Of a stretch of 21,305 nucleotides of DNA, positions 15,074 through 21,305 are shown piece after piece; the first letter of the stretch is position 1; each line of letters starts with the position of its first letter. A program made the translations under genes and the position numbers. Source of the stretch: CAYWFU01 sp964457585 (GTDB lineage Bacteria; JACRDZ01); assembly GCA_964457585.1 (NCBI GenBank), contig CAYWFU010000049.1:1-21305 (forward strand). The letters run 5' to 3'. The notes beneath the pieces were generated by a model. The model was given only the letters and a program-made list of their open reading frames with translations. It searched no databases and had not been told where the DNA came from.

Positions 15074-16128
15074 TTTATCTCCTTTTGAAGTACTTCCGAA
15101 TAAACTTTAAATGTTTCCATCCCAATTTGTTCCCAATCAAATGTTTTAACTTTAATTAAATTTTTTTCCCCCATTGAATTTAAATTGGAAATAGTTAAAA
15201 CCTTTTTCATTGCATTTAGAAGTCCATTGGGATCCATGATATCATATAAAATTCCACCTTCTTCATCAACAGTATCAGGGATACACCCAATGTCAGGTGC
15301 AATAACTGCTTTTGCAAAAGTCATAGCTAAAACGACACTTCCAGAAGTTAATACATTTTCATAGGGGCAAATAATTATATCTGCTGAATTCATATATATT
15401 TGAACTTTTTCTACAAGTACAAATCCAAATATTAGTTTAATTCTACTATCTCCCTTACTACAATTGACAATTTTTTCTTGAAGATTTTTATTAAAAGGTC
15501 TGCCTACAATTAAAAGCGTAATTTTATTATCTGCAATTTTTTTAAAAGATAAAATAAGTTCTGGTAATTTTTTATATTCTCTTATAGATCCTAAAAAAAG
15601 AAATACAAATTGGGATTCATCTATACCCAAAATTCTTTTAGCTTCATTTCTGTCAACAGTATTTGGATAATAATTAATATAATGTCCAAGTGGAATGATT
15701 TTTATTTTATTTTTATCTAACTTTTTATAATAGTTAAGGACTATTTCCAAGCTGTTATTTGAGTGTACTATTATTCTATTTACGAATTTATACAAAATAT
15801 AATTGAAATATTTTTCATATTTATAAATTTTTTCATGATTTTCTAAATTATGTATAGTCCAAACAATTTTTATCCCTCTTAATTTAATAAATAATATTTT
15901 AATAATGGATTTAATAAAATTGATTATTTGTTTTTGATTTTTACTTGAAGTTAAAAAAAAATTAGTCCAATGTATATGTAATAGATCAATTTTTTCCCCC
16001 ATTAAAATATCTCTTAAAAAAATATTGTCAATTATTTTTACATTTACACCTAAATTAATTAATGGTTTGGCTAAAAGATTTTGATAAGGATCATCTTTGC
16101 TATAGTTTGGAATAAAAACAATGTTCAC
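15070..16128 (-). CDS. GT4-type glycosyltransferase with GTG start
   Basis: A GT-B glycosyltransferase of 352 residues. NIVFIPNYSKDDPYQNLLAK is the N-terminal loop, LLHIHWTNFFL and VWTIHNLENHEK are acceptor-domain blocks typical of a GT4 subgroup in exopolysaccharide loci, IPLGHYINYYPN is the linker, FVFLFLGSIREYKKLPELIL opens the donor domain, and CPYENVLTSGSVVLAMTFAK then AVIAPDIGCIPD is the donor-binding region. In this subgroup the SGS-V-x-A-M block replaces the second Glu block of the classical motif. The start is GTG (16126-16128) with GAGG five bases upstream. The stop overlaps the methyltransferase start by four bases; the upstream gap is seven bases. Donor and linkage unknown. Confidence 0.9.
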   Translation of the reverse strand: MNIVFIPNYSKDDPYQNLLAKPLINLGVNVKIIDNIFLRDILMGEKIDLLHIHWTNFFLTSSKNQKQIINFIKSIIKILFIKLRGIKIVWTIHNLENHEKIYKYEKYFNYILYKFVNRIIVHSNNSLEIVLNYYKKLDKNKIKIIPLGHYINYYPNTVDRNEAKRILGIDESQFVFLFLGSIREYKKLPELILSFKKIADNKITLLIVGRPFNKNLQEKIVNCSKGDSRIKLIFGFVLVEKVQIYMNSADIIICPYENVLTSGSVVLAMTFAKAVIAPDIGCIPDTVDEEGGILYDIMDPNGLLNAMKKVLTISNLNSMGEKNLIKVKTFDWEQIGMETFKVYSEVLQKEIK

Positions 16129-16135
16129 ATAAACC

Positions 16136-16924
16136 TCATTTTTTTAATACAAAAAAAATAAATGTAAACCGTTTATCAACTCTTTCCCAATATATTACTT
16201 TATCTTTACAGGTAAAATCCATTGGTTTAACCAGTGTTAATCCATGTTTTTCAGCTTTTTTAAACAATTGCTCTATATCCTGCCGGGTAAATATTTTCAT
16301 TTCACCTAAATTCCCATAAGGATAAATCCCTTTAGTATCAATCGGATCAGGCCAGTAATCTGCAGTAGTTAAAAGATATCCCCCTGGTTTCAATAAACGG
16401 CTCGTTTCTTTAAGATATGATTCTATATTCACACCATGTTCAATTACTGAAATAGAAGTAATAAAATCAAATGAATTTGCGGGGTAATTTGTTTTTTGTA
16501 AATCCTGCCTGCTGTATTGTATATTACCTTTTTTAAAATCCTTTCCAATTACCAGATCGCACCCGAAAAGATTTTTAAAGCCATACAGTTCAAGTGAGGG
16601 TAAGATAGCTCCGTAATTAGCGCATCCAATATCTAAAATTGCCGAATCGTCTTTCGCATTTTTTAAAATAAATGAAACCATATGATAAATATCCCAGATT
16701 TTGTATTTATCATTATGTGGACGTAAATTCAATTCTTTTAATTTTTTTAAAGAATCTTCAATTTCTGAAATGTCTTTTAAAACAAAATTAATAGATGCCT
16801 GATTGCATATATTTTTTATTGCTTTTTCTTTATTTCTTCTTTTAAGACATTGATATTGAAAATCATCTATTTTTTTTTTGAGAATTTTAGTTTTATCTTT
16901 CAATGATTGTTTGAAATTTTGCAT
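16136..16924 (-). CDS. SAM-dependent methyltransferase (Methyltransf_11-like) with coiled N-terminus
   Basis: A methyltransferase of 262 residues. The first 60 or so residues are Lys/Glu-rich and probably helical or coiled. Motif I is ILDIGCANYG (96-105), FDFITSISVIEHGVNIESYL (152-171) is the motif IV region, and LLKPGGYLLTTADYW (177-191) is the post-motif strand, followed by FTRQDIEQLFKKAEKHGL, typical of Methyltransf_11 proteins. It lies immediately downstream of wzt (19 bases between) and starts at ATG 16924 with AAGGA six bases upstream. In O-antigen systems of the Wzm/Wzt type a methyltransferase next to the exporter can cap the chain and set its length (WbdD in Escherichia coli O9a). 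Position and the coiled N-terminus make this the best candidate for such a role, but that is inference; it has no kinase domain like WbdD. Confidence 0.88.
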   Translation of the reverse strand: MQNFKQSLKDKTKILKKKIDDFQYQCLKRRNKEKAIKNICNQASINFVLKDISEIEDSLKKLKELNLRPHNDKYKIWDIYHMVSFILKNAKDDSAILDIGCANYGAILPSLELYGFKNLFGCDLVIGKDFKKGNIQYSRQDLQKTNYPANSFDFITSISVIEHGVNIESYLKETSRLLKPGGYLLTTADYWPDPIDTKGIYPYGNLGEMKIFTRQDIEQLFKKAEKHGLTLVKPMDFTCKDKVIYWERVDKRFTFIFFVLKK

Positions 16925-16943
16925 TCTGATTCCTTTTATTCAA

Positions 16944-18158
16944 TTATCCATTTAATTTCCATGAATGCTCAATGTGACAAACACCATATTCTACTTTATC
17001 ATCATGTATTTCAAACTCAAACATCTTTTCAAGATAATCATAAGCGGCAGCTGCTTGTTTTTCATAAATACCAACATTTGTATAATATTTTCCGGGAAGT
17101 AAAGGCATATTCTTATAAATAATATCAATATAACCTTCACCTTCTATTTTTTCTATCAACATTTTATCTATCATTGTATCCGTCCCATAACAATAAACTC
17201 CGTCAGCCCGGCAGATTGCTACACCAAAAACAGGATTATTGATTTTCTTAAACGCGTTATATTTTAGTCTGATAATTACTTTTTCTCCTGTTGTAAATTG
17301 ATTTTTCAAATTACCGTTGCTATCAAAAAAATCAACTCCGCGTATAGCCGCCTCTTTATCAGGGTTTATTTCAGACTTACCTTTAGATGAAGCGTTTTCT
17401 GAATGTTTTGATACATCGTAAGCGCGAATTCTATAAGTATTAATGACTTTCTCTGTATCTCCATCTGCAATAATATGCCCTTTTGACAGCAATATTGTTC
17501 TGGTACATAAACCTTTAACTGTAATAAGATTATGTGAAATAAAAACTATTGTTGTTCCGCTCTTTTTTAATTTTTCCATAACATTTAAACATTTCATCTG
17601 AAATCTCATATCTCCAACAGATAATACTTCATCGATTAAGAGTATTTCCGGCTCAATATGAGCAGAAATTGAAAATCCTAATCTTACATACATTCCCGAA
17701 GAATAAAATCTTACAGGAGTATCAATAAATTTTTCCAATTCTGCAAATTCAACTATTTGATCAAATTTTCCATCTAATTCTTTCTTTTTTAAACCAAGAA
17801 TAGATCCATTTAGATATATATTTTCACGTCCGGTTAAATCAGGATGAAAACCTGCTCCGACTTCAATCAGAGCTGACATTTTACCGTTTACTTCAATACT
17901 TCCTTTGCTTGGATTTGTAATTCTTGATAAAAGTTTTAATGTAGTAGTTTTTCCCGCGCCATTTTGACCGATAATACCTAAAACTTCTCCTTTTTCAACA
18001 TCAAAACTTACATTATCCAAAGCCAGAAACTCACCTTCAGGTTTTTCATTTGAAATTTTTGCTCTTTTTAAAAAAGCCGGAATTATATCCCGTAAGCTGT
18101 CTTTTTTTAAACCCAGCTTATATTTTTTAGTTACATTTTGAAATCTAATTGCTTTCAT
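16944..18158 (-). CDS. wzt: ABC transporter ATPase for polysaccharide export, with Wzt C-terminal domain
   Basis: The ATP-binding subunit of an ABC-2 polysaccharide exporter, 404 residues. Walker A is GQNGAGKTT (64-72), the ABC signature is YSSGMYVRLGFS (152-163), Walker B is ILLIDEVL (172-179), and the switch histidine is in SHN (198-200). About 262-404 forms the extra beta-rich Wzt C-terminal domain, beginning GVDFFDSNG and containing FGVAICRADGVYCYGTDT, LLPGKYYTNVGIYEK and the end CHIEHSWKLNG. In Escherichia coli O8/O9a Wzt this domain binds the modified non-reducing end of the glycan before export; a similar role here is inferred. ATG 18158 has AAGGA six bases upstream. It follows wzm after 16 bases and precedes a methyltransferase gene, consistent with recognition of a methylated chain end. 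Confidence 0.95.
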   Translation of the reverse strand: MKAIRFQNVTKKYKLGLKKDSLRDIIPAFLKRAKISNEKPEGEFLALDNVSFDVEKGEVLGIIGQNGAGKTTTLKLLSRITNPSKGSIEVNGKMSALIEVGAGFHPDLTGRENIYLNGSILGLKKKELDGKFDQIVEFAELEKFIDTPVRFYSSGMYVRLGFSISAHIEPEILLIDEVLSVGDMRFQMKCLNVMEKLKKSGTTIVFISHNLITVKGLCTRTILLSKGHIIADGDTEKVINTYRIRAYDVSKHSENASSKGKSEINPDKEAAIRGVDFFDSNGNLKNQFTTGEKVIIRLKYNAFKKINNPVFGVAICRADGVYCYGTDTMIDKMLIEKIEGEGYIDIIYKNMPLLPGKYYTNVGIYEKQAAAAYDYLEKMFEFEIHDDKVEYGVCHIEHSWKLNG

Positions 18159-18174
18159 AAATTTTCCTTAAAAA

Positions 18175-18957
18175 CTATATGATATCAGCAAAATTGCCTT
18201 CAAATTTTTTAAATATTTTGTAAGAGAATATCATAATAACAACAGAAACAACAAAAGAAATAAATATATATTGATAATTCGGAGATGTCCCATTTAAAAT
18301 AACTCTTCTATACGAGTCTATTATACCTGACATGGGATTTAACATATATAAAGATAAATATTTTTTAGGAATAATACTTAATGGATAAATTATTGGTGAA
18401 AGATACATCCATATCTGTATAGCTAAAGGTACAATATATTTTATATCTCGAAAAAAGACATTCAAAGCCCCTGATATAAAACCAAGTCCTAAAACTAAAA
18501 TAATTTGAATGATAACTATTAACGGAATCCATAATAGATTTAAAGTAAAACTTATCTTATAATAAAACATCATTGCTATAAAAATAAATGAAGCAATTAT
18601 AAAATCAAAAAAACAGGCAATAGTAGCTGAGATAGGAAAAATTTCTCTGGGGAAATAAATCTTTGTAACAAGATTTCTATTATTTATAAGACTGGTTGAA
18701 GAAAAAGTTAAAGCAGTTGAAAAAAAAGTCCAGGGTAAAAGGGCACAATAAGAAAAAATCGGATATGGTATTCCATCTGACGGCACTTTTACAAATTTTG
18801 AAAAAACCAGAGTAAATATTATCATTAAAGAAAATGGTTGTAAAATTGCCCAGCCAACTCCTAAAATTGATTGTTTATAACGAACTTTAATATCCCTCAT
18901 TGCTAATGTTAATAATAATTCTTTATAACATATCAATTCTTTTATTTCTTTTAACAT
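18175..18957 (-). CDS. wzm: ABC-2 type polysaccharide export permease
   Basis: The membrane subunit partner of Wzt, 260 residues, the usual length for the Wzm/TagG/KpsM group. RDIKVRYKQSILGVGWAILQ near residues 21-40 is the amphipathic N-terminal signature of O-antigen and teichoic-acid permeases. About six hydrophobic segments follow (for instance FSLMIIFTLVFSKF, LPWTFFSTALTF, FDFIIASFIFIAMMFYY, IQIILVLGLGFISGALNVFF, WMYLSPIIYPLS, YIFISFVVSVVIMIFSYKIF). NVFFRDIKYIVPL is the conserved cytoplasmic coupling region. ATG 18957 is preceded by AAAGGAG with a five-base spacer, the strongest ribosome site of the locus. A 122-base spacer with nested hairpins separates it from the ligase-like gene upstream, so transcription or processing of the exporter may be set there. 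Confidence 0.95.
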   Translation of the reverse strand: MLKEIKELICYKELLLTLAMRDIKVRYKQSILGVGWAILQPFSLMIIFTLVFSKFVKVPSDGIPYPIFSYCALLPWTFFSTALTFSSTSLINNRNLVTKIYFPREIFPISATIACFFDFIIASFIFIAMMFYYKISFTLNLLWIPLIVIIQIILVLGLGFISGALNVFFRDIKYIVPLAIQIWMYLSPIIYPLSIIPKKYLSLYMLNPMSGIIDSYRRVILNGTSPNYQYIFISFVVSVVIMIFSYKIFKKFEGNFADII

Positions 18958-18976
18958 TTAAACTCCTTTAAATTAA

Positions 18977-19056
18977 GCCTGATAAATCAGGCAACTACAA
19001 AAATTTAAATGTAGTTGTTCGATACTCAATTAATAATGTTGAGTACAAGTTTATCG
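18977..19056. promoter_or_regulatory. Cluster of hairpins upstream of wzm
   Basis: The 122-base gap before wzm holds three consecutive inverted repeats: GCCTGA-TAAA-TCAGGC (18977-18992); CAACTACA (18992-18999) with TGTAGTTG (19010-19017); and TACTCAA (19023-19029) with TTGAGTA (19039-19045), the last enclosed by a further CGATA (19020-19024) with TATCG (19052-19056). None is followed by a clear T tract on the minus strand, so they are not convincing Rho-independent terminators. They may act as an RNA processing or attenuation region, or be a decayed palindromic element. I see no good promoter hexamers here. Confidence 0.5.
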
Positions 19057-19082
19057 AGCGTTTCAAATTCCTGTACCTTAAA

Positions 19083-20483
19083 TTAGTCTCTAGTGACTTT
19101 ATTTTTTTTTATGATCTCTTCTACTGCCATTAAACTACCAACTAAAATCCAAAAATAAATTGTAGTACAAAAATTTCTGTGTCCACCATTATGATATGAT
19201 GGAAGGATGTAATCAGCAACAAAACCGGCTGCTAATTGTCCATATATACTACCTAAAATACCAACAACAAATGTTTTTAAAAAATTATCACTAATCATAT
19301 TAATAAGATATTTTCCAAGAAAAAATATTTTGTAAATAAACCATGTTAAACAAATTATTCCTAGTGACCCTAATTCAGCTAAAATTTGGAAGTATTGATT
19401 ATGTGCAGAGGAATACTTGAATTGAGTTTCAGCATATGCCAGTGAATAATCCATATAATTACCATGCCCTACTCCTAAAAAAGGATTTTTTGACCATATT
19501 TTTATTGAAGATTCCCATATCCCGAAACGATCATAGCTTCTTTCTTTTTCTGCTTGAGTAAATATATCATTTATTTTTTTATAACTAATACTTATAATTA
19601 AGATACAAAATAATATTATCAAAAAAGTACAAATTAATTTTGATTTATAAAAAGTTATAAAAATTAAAGGAACTCCTATAGCAATCCATCCTGCCATCCA
19701 TTGTCCTTTTTCAGGATTAAGGAATTCTTTTATTATTAAACCAAGATAAAATAAGATTATTAAGGTAAATACAATTTTTTTAAGAGGATTTATTAAATCT
19801 TGCATAAATAATAAACTTGCATATGCTAGAGATGCAGTATGCGCTATCATCATCAAAGGCCAACTAGGCCAATAGTTATTTAAAAATATTTCGAATAGAT
19901 TAAATTCACTAAAAATTATTAAATTTAAACCTAAAATAATTATAACTGAATAGATTTGATTAATATGTTTTGTGGTTCTGAAAAATCTTGGTATTAAAAG
20001 CGCAGTTAAAATAGAAAAAATTGTTGTAATTGAAGCGAAAATCTGAACTAGAATAAATTTATGTTCTCCGTGAACAAGAGGATCATATAAAATAATACCT
20101 TTTATTGTAGAAAGAATGGTAGTTATCATAAAAAAAACTAATGGCAATAATAATTTGGATTTAGTAATCCCAAATGATCCTTCTTCAATGCTTGGAAAAA
20201 TCCACATAAAGAAAAGAAAAGCTAATATTATAATACTTGGATATATTCCGGCATTACGAAGTGTGTAAATTGGGATAACAAAAAGTCCTCCAGTTAAAAT
20301 CCAAAAAAGTATCCCATAACGCATATTAGAAATAGTTAAAGTAATGAAAAACAATAAACTAATAACTGCGATTGCATAAAAATGAGAAAATATCCCAATA
20401 ACAGAACCTGTTATTATTGATAAAGCAAGAGATGAAAATACAATTTTAAATGTTTTGTTTTTATCTATTAATACAAAATTCAT
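19083..20483 (-). CDS. O-antigen-ligase-like (Wzy_C) membrane protein
   Basis: A polytopic membrane protein of 466 residues with around eleven hydrophobic segments. The large periplasmic loop before the conserved end carries the Wzy_C signature: WSKNPFLGVGHGNYMDYSLA, then SSAHNQYFQILAELGSLGII with a His at about residue 361, as in O-antigen ligases (WaaL) and Wzy polymerases. In a Wzm/Wzt-type locus no separate polymerase is needed, so a ligase that moves the exported glycan from undecaprenyl carrier to lipid A-core or another acceptor is the better guess, but the families cannot be separated by eye. Start ATG 20483 with GGAG ten bases upstream. It begins 17 bases after the surface protein gene ends and precedes the hairpin spacer and wzm. 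Confidence 0.85.
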   Translation of the reverse strand: MNFVLIDKNKTFKIVFSSLALSIITGSVIGIFSHFYAIAVISLLFFITLTISNMRYGILFWILTGGLFVIPIYTLRNAGIYPSIIILAFLFFMWIFPSIEEGSFGITKSKLLLPLVFFMITTILSTIKGIILYDPLVHGEHKFILVQIFASITTIFSILTALLIPRFFRTTKHINQIYSVIIILGLNLIIFSEFNLFEIFLNNYWPSWPLMMIAHTASLAYASLLFMQDLINPLKKIVFTLIILFYLGLIIKEFLNPEKGQWMAGWIAIGVPLIFITFYKSKLICTFLIILFCILIISISYKKINDIFTQAEKERSYDRFGIWESSIKIWSKNPFLGVGHGNYMDYSLAYAETQFKYSSAHNQYFQILAELGSLGIICLTWFIYKIFFLGKYLINMISDNFLKTFVVGILGSIYGQLAAGFVADYILPSYHNGGHRNFCTTIYFWILVGSLMAVEEIIKKNKVTRD

Positions 20484-20500
20484 TTAGTACATTCTCCAGC

Positions 20501-21305
20501 TTATGGTGCTTGTATCCCGATAGTTAAATCTATATTTTCTTCTTTTTCAAAATTTCCACCTTGAGGTCCCTGAAATAGTATCCAAAGTTTTCTTGATTCA
20601 CCAGCAGGGACACCAGTGCCATTTTCTAAAAAAGTATTATCACCAAAATCAGTGCTGGAAGCAGACTTACTTAATGTAGTAATAATATCATCATCTTTAA
20701 AATTTTTTATATATGATATATCTTCAATCCCTGTAAAAAGAGCCTTTAATACATATTTTTTTTCGACAGGAGCTATATCTGGCATCCAACCGCTTCCTTT
20801 TGAAGATGATTTTGAAACATTAATATTAAATGTTGCTGTTCCATATTTACTATTATTTGTAACAATAATTTTTTTGGGAACAGAAAGAAAGGGGATACTG
20901 ATCTCATCATAATTAATTTCGGTTGAATCAGTAGATAATGATAAATCTATAAATACATCTGGATAATTATTCGCATTAGTTGGTGTACCTGTGGCAAGAG
21001 ATATTCCATCATATGCTTCGAATTTATATGAGATATTAGTACCACGAGGTGTATAAGGGATAGAGATGCTTTTGGTATAATTTTTCCCATTTGTTAAATC
21101 GGTATCTTCTAGATCAACTTCATCCATATAAACTATTTCAGTTGTATCTTTATAATCTCCATTGCCATTTTTATCTAAAAATAGTTTTATATAAGCAGGA
21201 GGAACATTGGCAAAGTCTGTATATTTAACCTGAAAAGTAAAATTATCATCAAAAAATCCCATTTTAGGATAAACTCCGCCATCTTTATATCCTTGTTCTC
21301 CTGTC
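20501..21305 (-). CDS. Secreted or surface multi-domain beta protein, 5' end outside the window
   Basis: The frame is open to the right edge, and the last visible codons (TGEQGYKDGGVYPKMGF) are in the middle of a known module, so the ATG at 21260-21262 is not the true start. The visible 268 residues hold a repeat of the type TGxxGYxxDGV-P-x-G, FTFQVKYTDFANVPPAYIKL, a D-N-G-N-G-D calcium-binding-like loop (LDKNGNGDYKD), then NISYKFEAYDGIS. A second beta domain follows, with KKIIVTNNSKYGTATFNINV and WILFQGPQGGNF near the C-terminus, ending LTIGIQAP. Such modules are common in large extracellular proteins of environmental bacteria; the molecular role is unknown. No sorting signal or membrane anchor is seen at the C-terminus. 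It is co-directional with and 17 bases upstream of the ligase-like gene. Confidence 0.75.
   Translation of the reverse strand, partial: TGEQGYKDGGVYPKMGFFDDNFTFQVKYTDFANVPPAYIKLFLDKNGNGDYKDTTEIVYMDEVDLEDTDLTNGKNYTKSISIPYTPRGTNISYKFEAYDGISLATGTPTNANNYPDVFIDLSLSTDSTEINYDEISIPFLSVPKKIIVTNNSKYGTATFNINVSKSSSKGSGWMPDIAPVEKKYVLKALFTGIEDISYIKNFKDDDIITTLSKSASSTDFGDNTFLENGTGVPAGESRKLWILFQGPQGGNFEKEENIDLTIGIQAP

Noticed and set aside
1..21305. Alternative genetic code with TGA read as an amino acid.
   Set aside because: TGA serves as the stop at several tight gene overlaps (for example 15070-15073 and 14288-14291), and conserved proteins do not need readthrough.
1..21305. tRNA, rRNA genes, phage genes or a defence island.
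   Set aside because: No cloverleaf-like or rRNA-like segment, no phage structural or integrase gene; the only accessory-type gene is the single ATPase at 3277-4458, which is not enough to propose a defence system.

Overview
The window is strongly AT-rich (about 30% G+C by eye). Almost all of it is one long minus-strand polysaccharide locus, from the 21305 edge down to about 2025. The locus has an ABC-2 exporter pair of the Wzm/Wzt type, an O-antigen-ligase-like membrane protein, ten glycosyltransferases (seven GT4-type, three GT2-type) and three SAM-dependent methyltransferases. An exporter with a carbohydrate-binding Wzt tail plus a ligase points to a diderm bacterium making an O-antigen-like or capsule-like glycan by the ABC-transporter-dependent route. 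Several genes stop at TGA and many have AAGGAG-type ribosome sites, so the standard bacterial code applies. Multi-domain Ig-like surface proteins at both edges and small palindromic elements between genes recall genomes of uncultivated bacterial phyla, but I cannot assign a phylum from this sequence.

Layout, read in transcription order on the minus strand from the right edge: a secreted or surface protein running off the window (20501-21305); the ligase-like protein (19083-20483); a short spacer with nested hairpins; wzm (18175-18957) and wzt (16944-18158); a methyltransferase (16136-16924); GT4 (15070-16128); a methyltransferase (14288-15073); three GT4 genes (13074-14285, 11930-13039, 10732-11928); GT2 (9837-10757); a 63-bp palindromic element; GT4 (8441-9718); a 167-bp palindromic element; GT2 (7322-8236); a methyltransferase (6536-7243); GT2 (5581-6549); GT4 (4517-5575); a DUF4143-type ATPase with its own apparent promoter (3277-4458); and GT4 (2025-3248). 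The last gene runs into a 155-bp palindromic element that supplies its stop codon. Beyond the element lies a short remnant resembling the tail of an SGNH hydrolase. On the plus strand, 1-1767 carries an Ig-like surface protein gene whose upstream part is broken by an in-frame stop.

How the genes fit together (inference from families): the glycosyltransferases build a chain on a lipid carrier in the cytoplasm, one or more methyltransferases modify or cap it, the Wzt C-terminal domain may recognise the finished chain, Wzm/Wzt export it, and the ligase-like protein may attach it to an outer-membrane acceptor. No nucleotide-sugar synthesis genes are visible, so those must lie elsewhere.

The most notable points are: (i) a heptanucleotide repeat tract at the same internal place in two paralogous GT4 genes, open in all three frames on the coding strand and able to shift the frame; (ii) a GT4 gene whose real N-terminus begins at an ATT codon behind a good ribosome site, so a standard ORF call loses 46 residues; (iii) three palindromic elements in or beside gene junctions, two of them related; (iv) direct repeats framing the promoter of the inserted ATPase.
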